NCBI GenBank assembly: GCA_964598425.1
Contig: CAZRBV010000036.1
Span: 1-26,645 of the forward strand
Direction of reading: 5' to 3'
DNA from: UBA12567 sp964598425
GTDB lineage: Bacteria > Planctomycetota > Phycisphaerae > Phycisphaerales > SM1A02
DNA: 26,645 nucleotides
Both the position numbers and the translations under genes were made by a program. The notes under the pieces are model-generated. The model was given only the letters and a program-made list of their open reading frames with translations, searched no databases and was not told the DNA's origin. Position 1 is the first letter of the stretch. Each line of letters begins with the position of its first letter. This document shows, piece after piece, positions 1 to 8,800 of this stretch.

Positions 1-48
1 GTCAGCCTTCCAAGCTGAATGTTGAGGGTTCGAGTCCCTTCGCCCGCT
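1..48 (+). tRNA. tRNA-Gly(TCC), 3' part only
   Basis: The window opens inside a tRNA. The anticodon stem TCAGC/GCTGA encloses the loop CTTCCAA, which gives anticodon TCC (glycine). After a 5-nt variable region comes a T arm, GAGGG/CCCTT, with a TTCGAGT loop. The acceptor strand CGCCCGC is followed by discriminator T at 48. CCA is not encoded, so it must be added enzymatically; a CCA-adding enzyme is encoded at 15358-16578. The D arm and 5' acceptor strand lie outside the window. Confidence 0.93.
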
Positions 49-55
49 TTGGTGC

Positions 56-90
56 AGAGGCGTGGCCCGACTTTGTCGGGGCACGCCTCT
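56..90 (+). terminator. Strong hairpin after tRNA-Gly
   Basis: A 16-bp stem with one mismatch runs from AGAGGCGTGGCCCGAC to GTCGGGGCACGCCTCT around a short TT-centred loop, and is followed by TTCATT. It starts 8 nt after the tRNA, as expected for an intrinsic terminator, although the U-tract is poor. Confidence 0.7.
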
Positions 91-474
91 TTCATTCCGC
101 GGGCGAGGCCGCGGAGCGAGGCTCCGCGACCCAGTGATGCGGGACGCTGTGTCTTCCCGCCTGCGGCGGGGCGCCGAGTCGCACAGCCGTGATACAACGA
201 TCGCCGACCCATCGGACCGTGGCCCGAGCTTTGCGCGGCCCAGCGATTCGGGCCACGCACCATGTTGTAACCGGCAAAGGCGGATGCCACGATCCACTAT
301 CAATTGACCATTTGCTTCGAGTAAATCAGACCTCAGTTGCAGCGCATCAACGGTATTCTTGGCGTGGTCAGATGATTCGAGATGATCCGGGCCACACACT
401 GTGCTGTCACCGCCATAGGTTGGGAAGGGCCCCCGGATGGGGAAGACAGTCGAAGCGACAGCGGGAGTATCGCA
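91..474. other. Intergenic region without a recognised gene
   Basis: No reading frame here has recognisable protein character. Visible items are a small hairpin at 111-127 (GCGGAGC/GCTCCGC) and an imperfect direct repeat of 32 bp at 245-276 and 384-415 (25 of 32 bases match). It presumably carries the promoter of the beta-helix gene, but no convincing -35/-10 pair was found. Confidence 0.5.
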
Positions 475-2302
475 ATGCAGATGACAGATCGCGCTCACCT
501 GGCAGCCGTTGCCGTAGCCGGGGCTCTTCTCGCAGCTGGACACACTGCGGTGCTGGCAGAGACATGGATGGACTGTTGACGCCAGTGGTGGGGGCGACTT
601 CACAAACATTCAATCTGCGGTCAACGCTGCGAACTCCGCTGGCGATGAAATCGTCGTGGCTCCAGGTGTGTACACCGGGTCGGACGATGAAGTCGTCGAC
701 ATGCTCGGGAAGGCTGTCACGCTGCGAGCAAGCGGGTCTGCAGCAGCAACAATCATCGACGGGCAAGGGACACGGCGTTGCATCCAGTGCAACTCGGGCG
801 AGTCCGCTTCGACCGTGATTGAAGGGTTTACCATCACTTCGGGATACCGACCTCTTGAGTCGGGCGGTGGGATTCTTTGCGATGGCGGCGGACCGACAAT
901 CAGCGATTGCGTGATCAGCGACAATTCAACCGGCACCAATGGTGGTGGTGTGGCCTGCACCAACGCTGCGCATCCCATCATTTCCGGGTGTTCCATCACC
1001 GCCAACGCCTGCAACTTCGATGGTGCTGGCGTGTACTGCGCGGGATCCAGCGAACCGACGCTGATCGATTGTGAGATTCGCGACAGCGGCTTTGCCTCTC
1101 TGGGCGGCGGCGTGGCGATATACAGCAGTTCCCACCCTGTGTTTGTCAGCTGCACCATCTCTGAGAATGCGGCGACCTACACGCCCCACGGCGGTGGAGG
1201 CGTGTACTGCGCTGCGGCAGCGGCAACCTTCCACAACTGCACCATCAGCAACAACGCCGCGGCCGGAGCTGGGGCCGGCGTGCGTGCAACTGGCAGCAAC
1301 CTCTCGTTCATCGATTGCGATGTTTCGGACAACTCGAATTCGATGGAAGATGACTCAGCAGGGGTCTATGCGTCTGGAGCGTACTCAGCCATGCTCTCGG
1401 GATGCCTGATCGCGCAGAACACCGGGGGCGGCATTGGACTCGACGCCAGCGGCGGACACATCAACAACTGCTGGATTCAGAACAACACCATCGTCGGCGC
1501 CGAAGGGGGCGGCATCCGGCTGGTATCTGGAAGCAGCCCGGCCATCACAGACTGCACCATCTGGAAGAACTCATCTGATGACGGAATCGATAGCCTGGGG
1601 AACGGTGGCGGACTCGCTTGCAGGGATTCTTCGAACCCACTCATCACCCGCTGCGTCATCTCCGAGAACCTAGCGGGGTGGTCGATTGGTATGGGTGGTG
1701 GCATCGACTGCGTTGACAGTAACCCGGTTCTGGTCGAGTGCACGATTAGCAGCAACACGGCCAGCTCGGCGGGGGGCGGAATACGCGTTGCCGGAGACAG
1801 CGCAGCGTCGCTTGTGGATACAACGATTGCATTCAACTACGCGCCCTACGGTGGCGGCGTCTTGGCGGGCGGCACAGGATCGCTCACCATGGACGCGTGT
1901 GATGTCAGCCGGAATGTCGCAACGGTCCAGGGAGGTGGCATGTACATCTTTGACGCACCCACCGTCCTGCTTACCAATTCGGAGGTCACACGCAACGAGG
2001 CACCCTCTGGAGCAGGGATCAGTTCAGGGCCGACCGCACCACTCTTCATCGAAGGGAGCAGAATCTGGTGCAACACGGTTGATCAGATTACCGGCGATTG
2101 GACCGATCTCGGCGACGTCCTGATCGCCGAGACCTGTCCGCTGGACTGCCCGGATATCACGCTTGACGGCCTCGTTGGGGTAGAAGATCTCATGGCGGTA
2201 CTTGTTGACTGGGGCACCGCGACAGCGAGCGACGTTGATGCGTCGGGCGATGTGGACATGGTTGACCTTGCGGCTGTCATTGATGCCTGGGGGCCGTGTT
2301 AG
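475..2302 (+). CDS. Secreted right-handed beta-helix protein with dockerin-like tail, apparent 4-bp frameshift
   Basis: Start ATG 475 has GGGAG seven bases upstream. The first residues form a clear signal peptide with hydrophobic core AAVAVAGALLAAG and a cleavage site near AVLAE. That frame ends at TGA 577-579. The body continues in the +1 frame from about 572 (TVDASGGGDFTNIQSAVNAA) to TAG 2302. Removing one copy of the tandem ATGGATGG at 564-571 joins the frames as ETWTVDASGGGDF, a normal N-terminus for this family. The body is made of repeated short strands with GGG turns, typical of parallel beta-helix (pectin-lyase-like) proteins. The C-terminus has two DxDxDG-like dockerin/EF-hand repeats ending in DWG and AWG. 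Without repair, translation could restart only at an internal codon such as GTG 656, giving a protein without signal peptide. Substrate is unknown; an exported surface or adhesive role is inferred. Confidence 0.75.
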
Positions 2303-2337
2303 GGCGATGAGGCGATTTCGCTCTGAAGCTCATCGCC
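2303..2337. terminator. Hairpin between convergent genes
   Basis: A perfect 9-bp inverted repeat (GGCGATGAG/CTCATCGCC) encloses a second small stem (GCGA/TCGC). It lies directly after the beta-helix stop and overlaps the stop codon of the convergent PEP-CTERM gene, so it could end transcription from both sides. There is no U-tract. Confidence 0.45.
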
Positions 2338-2869
2338 GCCTTCGTGTGCGCCCGGCCAGTGCAGCAATCCCCAGCACTGCAATCGCTGCCGGAGCGGGCA
2401 CGCCCTCAATGCGCACGTCATCCATATACGCCGGACCGGCCGACGTACCGTAGATCTGAAACCCGACGAGATTCTTGCCAACAACAAGGCTCTGCGTCAT
2501 TTCAAAAAACGTCCAATCATCACTGCCGCCAATGTTGTTGATGGTATGGACGCCGGTTGTGCCATCGTCGTAGTACAACGTGTACTGGTTGAATGCGCCG
2601 CCATCGCGCTTGATCCAGATGGACACCTCGGCAATGTCCGCCGTGGCTACCGCCGCGAAGTCCTGGCGAATGGCGTCGCCGGCATAGGCCGCTACCGAGT
2701 ACATGCCTCCGTGCGACTCGTCACTTGTGATCCAGGGACCACCGTTGCTCGCGAACCAAGGTGTCAGCTGCCCGGATTCAAAGTCCCCATTGAGCAGCAT
2801 ATTGCCACTGGCCGCAGTTCCCATCATCGCCAAGGTGGCGATTCCCACGCAAACAGATCGAGTGTTCAT
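2330..2869 (-). CDS. PEP-CTERM sorting-domain protein
   Basis: This is a 179-residue exported protein. It has an N-terminal signal peptide (MNTRSVCVGIATLAMMGTAA) and then a LLNGDFESG motif, which often opens carbohydrate-binding-like beta-sandwich domains. The C-terminus reads VPAPAAIAVLGIAALAG followed by RTRRRR: a short V-P-A-P signature, a hydrophobic helix and a basic tail. That is the PEP-CTERM-type anchor common in Phycisphaerae, recognised by an exosortase. A good ribosome site (AAAGGA, 8 bases before ATG) fixes the start. It converges on the beta-helix gene. Its role at the cell surface or in exopolysaccharide is inferred from the family; no enzymatic motif is visible. Confidence 0.85.
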   Translation of the reverse strand: MNTRSVCVGIATLAMMGTAASGNMLLNGDFESGQLTPWFASNGGPWITSDESHGGMYSVAAYAGDAIRQDFAAVATADIAEVSIWIKRDGGAFNQYTLYYDDGTTGVHTINNIGGSDDWTFFEMTQSLVVGKNLVGFQIYGTSAGPAYMDDVRIEGVPAPAAIAVLGIAALAGRTRRRR

Positions 2870-3070
2870 TGTGTTGTCCTTTCATGTCACCCCAAGGCCC
2901 CAGCGGATTCCGCGGTGGCGAATTCCGAAGGCCCGATGCCAGAAGCTACCGCGCGAGGCGGTGGGTCCCTCCGCAAAAAAACTCTTGTTTTGACGCCATG
3001 CCAGCTCTGAGGCTCGAATATCGCATTGGCAGCCGACGCGGCAGTCACAACACGACCATCGAAGGGGGCC
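2870..3070. other. Upstream region of the PEP-CTERM gene
   Basis: This 201-bp gap separates the end of the UGA-split gene from the PEP-CTERM start. It holds the AAAGGA ribosome site, an A7 tract near 2975-2981 and GC-rich palindromes (for example GCGGATTCCGC near 2909). No convincing promoter hexamer pair was recognised. Confidence 0.4.
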
Positions 3071-3973
3071 TCAACCCCGCGCCGACCACACTCGCAATCC
3101 AATGACAAGTACGACAGCCGAAGCAAGCACGCTCCCGATCATCGCACCGGCGATCAGCAACCCGATACGCCATGCAAGCCGTCCTTCGAGAGCTTCCAGA
3201 AACTCGGACGCAGCAGGCGGGGGGTCAGACAGCGTCGCCAGCACGTCATCGGGAATGTCATCAACGACTCTGGCAAGGTGCTCAATGGTTGTCGCAAGAC
3301 GTTCAACGTCCTCCTCAAGCGATGCCATGGCGCGGCTCAATTGCTCACCGCTCTCATCGAGACTGTCGAGGCGGGTAGCCAAGGTGTCCATCTGGCGGCC
3401 GATTGCTGCATCTACCGCACTGATGTGCCTGGCGAGATCTTCATCGAGTCCGGTCAGGGCTGCCTGAAGCCGCTCGGCTGCTTCGTGCAGTGATGTTGCG
3501 AGTGCTTCCTGGCGATTGGTCAGGGTCGTTCGAAGTGAATCGGCAATGTCTGACAGCTGCGCCGGAAGAGTTGCGAGCGCGGCGAGCTGCCCGGTCCCGA
3601 GCCCATCAATCAGATTGCCGAGGGCCGACTCGCCATACATCGTCAGGAGCCTCGGCATGAACTCAGCGAGAAACACCGCGCGGTCGGCGGTCTGGTTGAG
3701 ATACCCGATGCCCTGCGCGGCCATCTCCAATCGTGCGTCCAGGCCAAAGAGGCCCTTGAGCCGATCGTGCGCCGTGTCATCGGCGACGACGTATAAATCA
3801 CTGCTCGCGAAGGCAATCGAGGGAACGTCTGGATGATGCGAGGCAAACTGGTCGGCTGCGGACTCGATGCGGTCCGCCCAGTCACCGAGCGTTGTCCGAA
3901 CCGGCGACCAGAAGATGTGCGCGCCCCGCTCAAGCATGCCGTCGATTCGGGCGATCTCGTTGGCATCAAACAC
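3071..3973 (-). CDS. Coiled-coil membrane protein, C-terminal part of a gene split by in-frame UGA
   Basis: This 300-residue stretch has a helical N-terminal half, a long coiled coil (roughly residues 135-245, rich in L, E, A, D and R with heptad character) and one C-terminal membrane segment, GLLIAGAMIGSVLASAVVLV. The only in-frame start is GTG 3973, with no good ribosome site. It is in the same frame as the lipoprotein segment 3998-4405, separated by TGA 3998-4000 and eight sense codons (LKAEQAAR). Read across the stop, the helix continues smoothly as RLLH-x-LKAEQAARVFD, which suggests one ancestral protein of about 444 residues: lipid-anchored at the N-terminus, membrane-anchored at the C-terminus. 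I recognise no named domain; the overall plan recalls uncharacterised planctomycete envelope proteins. Confidence 0.7.
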   Translation of the reverse strand: MFDANEIARIDGMLERGAHIFWSPVRTTLGDWADRIESAADQFASHHPDVPSIAFASSDLYVVADDTAHDRLKGLFGLDARLEMAAQGIGYLNQTADRAVFLAEFMPRLLTMYGESALGNLIDGLGTGQLAALATLPAQLSDIADSLRTTLTNRQEALATSLHEAAERLQAALTGLDEDLARHISAVDAAIGRQMDTLATRLDSLDESGEQLSRAMASLEEDVERLATTIEHLARVVDDIPDDVLATLSDPPPAASEFLEALEGRLAWRIGLLIAGAMIGSVLASAVVLVIGLRVWSARG

Positions 3974-3997
3974 GCGTGCGGCCTGCTCGGCCTTCAG

Positions 3998-4405
3998 TCA
4001 ATGCAGCAGCCGCGAGAAGAACAGCGTTTCGATTTCGGAGTCAACGACGTCCTCCTGCTGAACCGCCCACAGGATCCCCTGCGTGGCATCGATGCGGAGG
4101 GTCCGCAGCCACCCACGCTGCGGCGCGGTGAAATCCCCGGAGCGAAGCATCGCGCCGATCTCGCCATCGATCAGGTTGATGTACCGCCCCGTGCGATCTT
4201 GAAGTTGAAGCAGAAGGTCGTGGCGAAGTTCGTCCGGTGCAGCGGACAGCGCTGCGCCTGTCGTGAGGTGCTCGTTGCCTCGGGCCGCGGTGGCCGGCGA
4301 TGGAAGCGAGCTGCCACAGGACTGCAGGAGCGTCGCGCTGAGCAGCAGCACTGCGACATTCAGCCGCGTCCAGAGACCCAATCGGGAGTGATTCGGCTCA
4401 GCCAT
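3998..4405 (-). CDS. Lipoprotein segment, N-terminal part of the UGA-split gene
   Basis: This is a short lipoprotein of 135 residues with a signal peptide and lipobox (LLLSATLLQSCGSS; the Cys would be lipidated). A helical region follows, ending SEIETLFFSRLLH at TGA 3998-4000. The ATG at 4405 overlaps the stop of the upstream acetyltransferase gene as TGATG, so translation is probably coupled; a GTG one codon earlier is the alternative. The same frame stays open after the stop for 308 more codons (down to 3071), so this looks like the front half of a longer gene. If the stop is real, the product is a stand-alone small lipoprotein. Confidence 0.7.
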   Translation of the reverse strand: MAEPNHSRLGLWTRLNVAVLLLSATLLQSCGSSLPSPATAARGNEHLTTGAALSAAPDELRHDLLLQLQDRTGRYINLIDGEIGAMLRSGDFTAPQRGWLRTLRIDATQGILWAVQQEDVVDSEIETLFFSRLLH

Positions 4406-4899
4406 CACTCTCCGCGGGGGTCGGTGTACAGATCAACGAAGAAGTCGAGCGTCCGCCTGCCGTCCTGCTCACGCACTCTCGAAAGATAGAACCCGAACTT
4501 CTCGAACAGTTGGATCGCTGGCTGCCTCTCAACTCGAACGTCGAGAACGACCTTGAGGTAGTCACGCTCGCGACAGAAGCGAATCGCATGCTCCAGAAGT
4601 GCCGAAGCGATGCCCTGACGACGGTACTGCGGACGAACCCGCAGGCGTCTCATTTCAGCAACCGAATCGTCCATTCGCTGGACGCCGATCATCCCGGCAA
4701 TCTCATCGCCGGCCGTGGCCACCCAGAAACAGCCCTGAGCGGCCTCGCTGAAGTAGGCTTCGTTGAGCTGCTCGATATCGGCCCCGGTGTCATTGATGTG
4801 TACCTGCCCCTCATACACGCCTGCCTCAAAGAGTTCACGCAGGACGGGGATGTCCTGATCGGTCGCGAATCGGATCTGTGGTGCGTGTTGCTGCGTCAT
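4405..4899 (-). CDS. GNAT-family N-acetyltransferase
   Basis: Translation from ATG 4899 gives 164 residues opening MTQQHAPQIRFATDQDIPVL, the usual first strand and helix of a GNAT fold. The acetyl-CoA motif A is clear (RRLRVRPQYRRQGIASALL, with the R/Q-x-x-G-x-A pyrophosphate loop). It is followed by LFEKFGF, the usual motif B. A longer frame back to 5001 exists but would overlap the preceding peptidase gene and adds no conserved sequence, so 4899 is preferred. The acceptor substrate cannot be told. It lies 62 bases after the DUF1570-like gene and overlaps the next gene by TGATG. Confidence 0.87.
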   Translation of the reverse strand: MTQQHAPQIRFATDQDIPVLRELFEAGVYEGQVHINDTGADIEQLNEAYFSEAAQGCFWVATAGDEIAGMIGVQRMDDSVAEMRRLRVRPQYRRQGIASALLEHAIRFCRERDYLKVVLDVRVERQPAIQLFEKFGFYLSRVREQDGRRTLDFFVDLYTDPRGE

Positions 4900-4924
4900 G
4901 AGGAATGGGTGGGCCGCGGCGCAC

Positions 4925-4930
4925 AGTATA
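4925..4930 (-). promoter_or_regulatory. Possible -10 hexamer TATACT before the GNAT gene
   Basis: TATACT (5 of 6 matches to TATAAT) lies 25 bases before ATG 4899 on the minus strand, in the 62-base gap after the peptidase gene. No clear -35 is seen. It may give the GNAT and lipoprotein genes their own promoter inside the valS run. Confidence 0.3.
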
Positions 4931-4961
4931 GACGCACCCCGCCGAGCGCCTTGCAGGGACG

Positions 4962-5897
4962 TCAGTGCCACCAGGACGGCTGCAATGACGCCGCGCACCA
5001 ATCCAGAAACGCGGTGTTCTGGGCCTGATTCAGTCGCATATCAGTGATTGGCGCACCGGCCGCGGCGTCTGCAAGAATGCCTCGGATGGCGGCCAGCCCC
5101 TCGTCGGTGCTCAGCAGATACCGCGTCACCGCCCAGGCCTGCGCGTAGTAATCGAGCAACGCACTGCGGCCGCGCGCCATTGCCGCGTGAGGATCATCAG
5201 CGACGAACTCGGCGAGCGGTCGCATTCGTCCCCGTCGCAGCATCCACCACGCTCGCCGCGACCGCTGCCGATTCGCGGCATGGTCAATCTCGATCCCGTC
5301 GATTCGCAGACGATACCCCTCCATGACCGTGGCGAGCCCTTCGTCCAGCCACGGGGGAAGTGGCTTGCGCAGGGCCGTTTGGGCAAACTGATGCCAACCC
5401 TCATGGAGCGCCAGGGCGATGGTGTCTCGGCAGTGCGCCCGGTGATCGATGTCGTAGAGCAGCGCCACGCCCTTGGCAGTGAAACCGCCTCGGCTCAGCC
5501 CCTGCATCGCAGCTGCGTGTTCTGGATGCAGCACCGTTGCCAGATTGGACCACTGACGCCGGTCACTCATCAGGCAGGTCGTCATACGTTCACGTGGATC
5601 GGGCAGCGACAGGTCATCGCTGTCAAGCGTCGAACGCATCGTCGCAAGCGCAGCTTCGAGCGCCTGAGGGAGCCGTTCGTGAAGCCGGGGAATCAGAATG
5701 GTGGTGCAGATATCCCAGTGCGTCGTGCGAAGCTGTACGCCTTCAAACCCCAGGCAGGCCCAGGGCGCCGAGGTACACGCGCCGCATGGAACCGGCGACT
5801 CCTCCGGCATGGTGCCAAGAAGCATCTGGCGCGGGTGAGGGCTATTGCAGCCTGCAGTAAGCCCCAGCACAACCGCCGCCCACCACCGCAGGCTCAA
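4962..5897 (-). CDS. DUF1570-like lipoprotein metallopeptidase
   Basis: This is a 311-residue lipoprotein. TTG 5897 gives a compact signal peptide with lipobox LTAGC (Cys17) and overlaps the valS stop as TTGA, indicating coupling. A Cys-rich stretch follows (CGACTSAPWAC, about 38-48). The zinc site is HEGWH (165-169), followed by PPWLDEGLAT with Glu186 as probable third ligand, the HExxH...E gluzincin pattern of DUF1570-type proteins. Family knowledge supports a metallopeptidase fold; no substrate is known. It sits behind valS and ahead of the GNAT gene on the same strand. Confidence 0.82.
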   Translation of the reverse strand: MSLRWWAAVVLGLTAGCNSPHPRQMLLGTMPEESPVPCGACTSAPWACLGFEGVQLRTTHWDICTTILIPRLHERLPQALEAALATMRSTLDSDDLSLPDPRERMTTCLMSDRRQWSNLATVLHPEHAAAMQGLSRGGFTAKGVALLYDIDHRAHCRDTIALALHEGWHQFAQTALRKPLPPWLDEGLATVMEGYRLRIDGIEIDHAANRQRSRRAWWMLRRGRMRPLAEFVADDPHAAMARGRSALLDYYAQAWAVTRYLLSTDEGLAAIRGILADAAAGAPITDMRLNQAQNTAFLDWCAASLQPSWWH

Positions 5898-8800
5898 GAG
5901 AGCGCCTCGATGGCTGCCTGGGTTGCTACGAGGTCGGCTTCGGCCTGCTGCAATTGCGATCGGGTCTCCTCGACCAAGTGAGCCGGCGCTTTCTGCACAT
6001 AGGCATCGTTGCTCAATCGGCCGGTGAGCGCCCTGATCGATCCCGAGAGCGAATCGGCCTTCGTTTGCAGCCGCGTGCGCTCGGCTTCAGGATCAACGCC
6101 GCCGGCCAGATCAAGCAGCACTTCTTCGCCATCCATCGCGAAGGCCAGCATTCCAGCGGAAGACTCTTCGCCCCGAGGTTTCACTTCCGCGACTCGGCAC
6201 ATGGCGGCCAGAAGGTTTGCAGCGCCGCTTGCCAGTTCGATGAGCCCAGCAGGCGCCAGCAGCGCAATCTCGGCCTTGACCGGGACGTCGTTCTCAGAGC
6301 GTGCCCTGCGCACTTCACCGACAAGACGCTGCAGCCGTTCGGTTTCACGCTCGGCAGCTTCGTCACGCAAGTCTGACATCATCCGCGGCCACGCCGCGAC
6401 CGCCACCATCTGCGCGTCAGGGAGTTCCAGTCCGGGGAGGGTCCGCTCGCCCAGTGCCCTCACGTGCGGCCACACCGCCTCGGTCACAAACGGGCACACG
6501 GGGTGGAGCAATCGAAGGATGGCATCAAGAACCGAAAGAAGGACGCGCTGTTGCGAGTGATCCGCTCCGATCGTTGGTTTGATTGCTTCCAGATACCAGT
6601 CGCAGAAGTCGCGCCAGACGATGTCGTAGACGACTTCGGCATAGTGACTGAATCGGTACTCGGCCAGTGCCTTCTCGGCGTCGGCACATGCCCCGGCGAG
6701 CCGCGAGCACATCCAGCGGTCGGCCAGCGAGAGCGACTCCATGTCGACCATCGTGGCAGGCGATTCGATTCTGCCAAGGGCAAAGCGAACGGCATTCCAT
6801 GTCTTGTTCGCAAAGTTGCGACCGACGTCGAAACGGCTCGATGTGTTCTTCGCAAGCGGGCGGTTGTCGTCTGGTGACACGCCGGTCAGGAGCCCATACA
6901 CGGTCACCATTTCGGCACCGTCGACCGAGGGGCTCTGCTGCACAGGGGCGGCGACGCGGTGCCCGGCCGGCGTCGTCATGAACTCGGGTTCAAAGGTCTC
7001 GCCGGAATGCGGATCGACGAGGTCCACACCGAGACGCACATCCTGAGTCGAGGTCGCAATCTGCGCCATGACCAGCCGCAATGCGTCGGTTCCATGCGAG
7101 TGAATGATGTCGCGGGGATCGACACCGTTGCCGAGCGACTTGCTCATCTTCTGCCCATGGCCGTCCTGAACCATTGGATGGATATAGACGTCGCGGAATG
7201 GGATTCTGCCGTCAAGGAAATAGCGATTGAACATCACCATGCGGCTGACCCACAGCGTGATGATCTCCCGCGCGGTGCACAGGACATCGGTTGGGTTGAA
7301 CGCATCGAGCAGGCCTTCGGTCTCCGGAAATGCTTGCGCGTCGGGCCACCCCATCGTGCTCATCGGCCACAGCGCCGAGGAAAACCACGTGTCGAGAACG
7401 TCCGGATCCTGCTCAAACCCGGCATCGGCGAGCGTTGCTTCAAGATCGGGGCGATCTCGATCGACGCAGGCGAGGATGCGCACGATCCCTTCGGCGCGAT
7501 CGACCGATAGCCGAACGCACAAGGCATCATCCTGGACAGTGCACAATGGCAGGTCGCAACCGGGGGGCGGTGGCGAGAGCGGCGCATCGGGCAAGTCGCT
7601 CTGGAGCGGAACCTCCAGCGTCCAGACTGGGATGCGATGGCCCCACCAGAGTTGCCTGCTGATACACCAGTCCCGCAGGTTCTCATGCCAGTGCTGAAAG
7701 GTCCTGGCGTAGCGAGGAGGCGTGAATCGAATCGCGCCGTCGCCCGAATGCGAGCCCGCCGCTCGATCGCCTTCAAACTGCTCATCGGCCATTGAGCGAA
7801 GAGCCTCGCCACGCAGGCGATCGTCGGTGACGCGCACATACCACTGGTCACTCAGGTAGGGCTCGATCGGAACGTGCGACCGATACGAATGACCGACGCT
7901 GTGGCTGTAGTCACGGACATTCTCAAGCAGCCCGGCATGCTTGAACCACGACACGATCGCCTCTCGAGCCTCTTCGCGGCTCATCCCGACGAACTGCCTT
8001 GCTTCATCCGAGACGTCTTCCCAGCCGTGGCGATCAGAAATCGTCGCGTCAGGTGCCATGATGTTGATTGCCTCAAGGTCATGTCGCATGCCGATGTCCC
8101 AGTCGTTGGGATCATGCGCGGGCGTCACTTTGAGGAATCCGGTGGCGTACGCAGCCTTGGCGTCTCCCTCGGCGCCGGGCATCACGACGTAGTCATCCTC
8201 GACGACCGGGATGCGGCGACCAACGATCGGGAGTATCACGGAGCGACCGCGGAGGGCTTCGGCTCGCGGATCTTCCGGGTTGATCGCGACGGCGGTATCG
8301 CCAAGCATGGTTTCCGGCCGAGTGGTGGCGACCGTCACATGGCCATCGCCATCTTCGAGCGGATACCGCAGGTACCACATGTGGCCCGCAACTTCCTCCA
8401 TCTCGACTTCATCATCGGCCAGCGCGGTCTGCGTGGCCGGGTCCCAATTCACCAGCCGCTTCCCGCACTCGATGAGACCGTCCTGAAACAGCCGGAAGAA
8501 TGCATGGCGGACCGCTGCGGTACACACAGGATCCATCGTGAAGCGGGTGCGATCCCAATCACAGCTGGCGCCGAGCTCCCGCAACTGCCCCAGAATGACT
8601 CCTTCGTATTCGTCCTTCCAGGCCCGGGCGCGATCGACGAAAGCCTCGCGACCGAGCTCCAACCGGCTGGTCCCCGACTGCAGGAGTCGCTTCTCAACGA
8701 CCGACTGGGTTGCGATGCCGGCATGGTCTGTCCCCGGCATCCAGAGGGTGGCGGCGCCTCGCATGCGGTGATACCGAACCAGAATGTCCTGAAGCGTGTT

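Noticed and set aside
189..818. Open frame of 209 codons on the plus strand
   Set aside because: It crosses the signal peptide and body of the beta-helix gene in a third frame, is very rich in Arg, Ser and Gln, and has no family features.
3998..4000. UGA as selenocysteine codon
   Set aside because: No SECIS-like hairpin was recognised directly after the UGA, the protein is not a redox enzyme, and UGA ends most other genes in the window.
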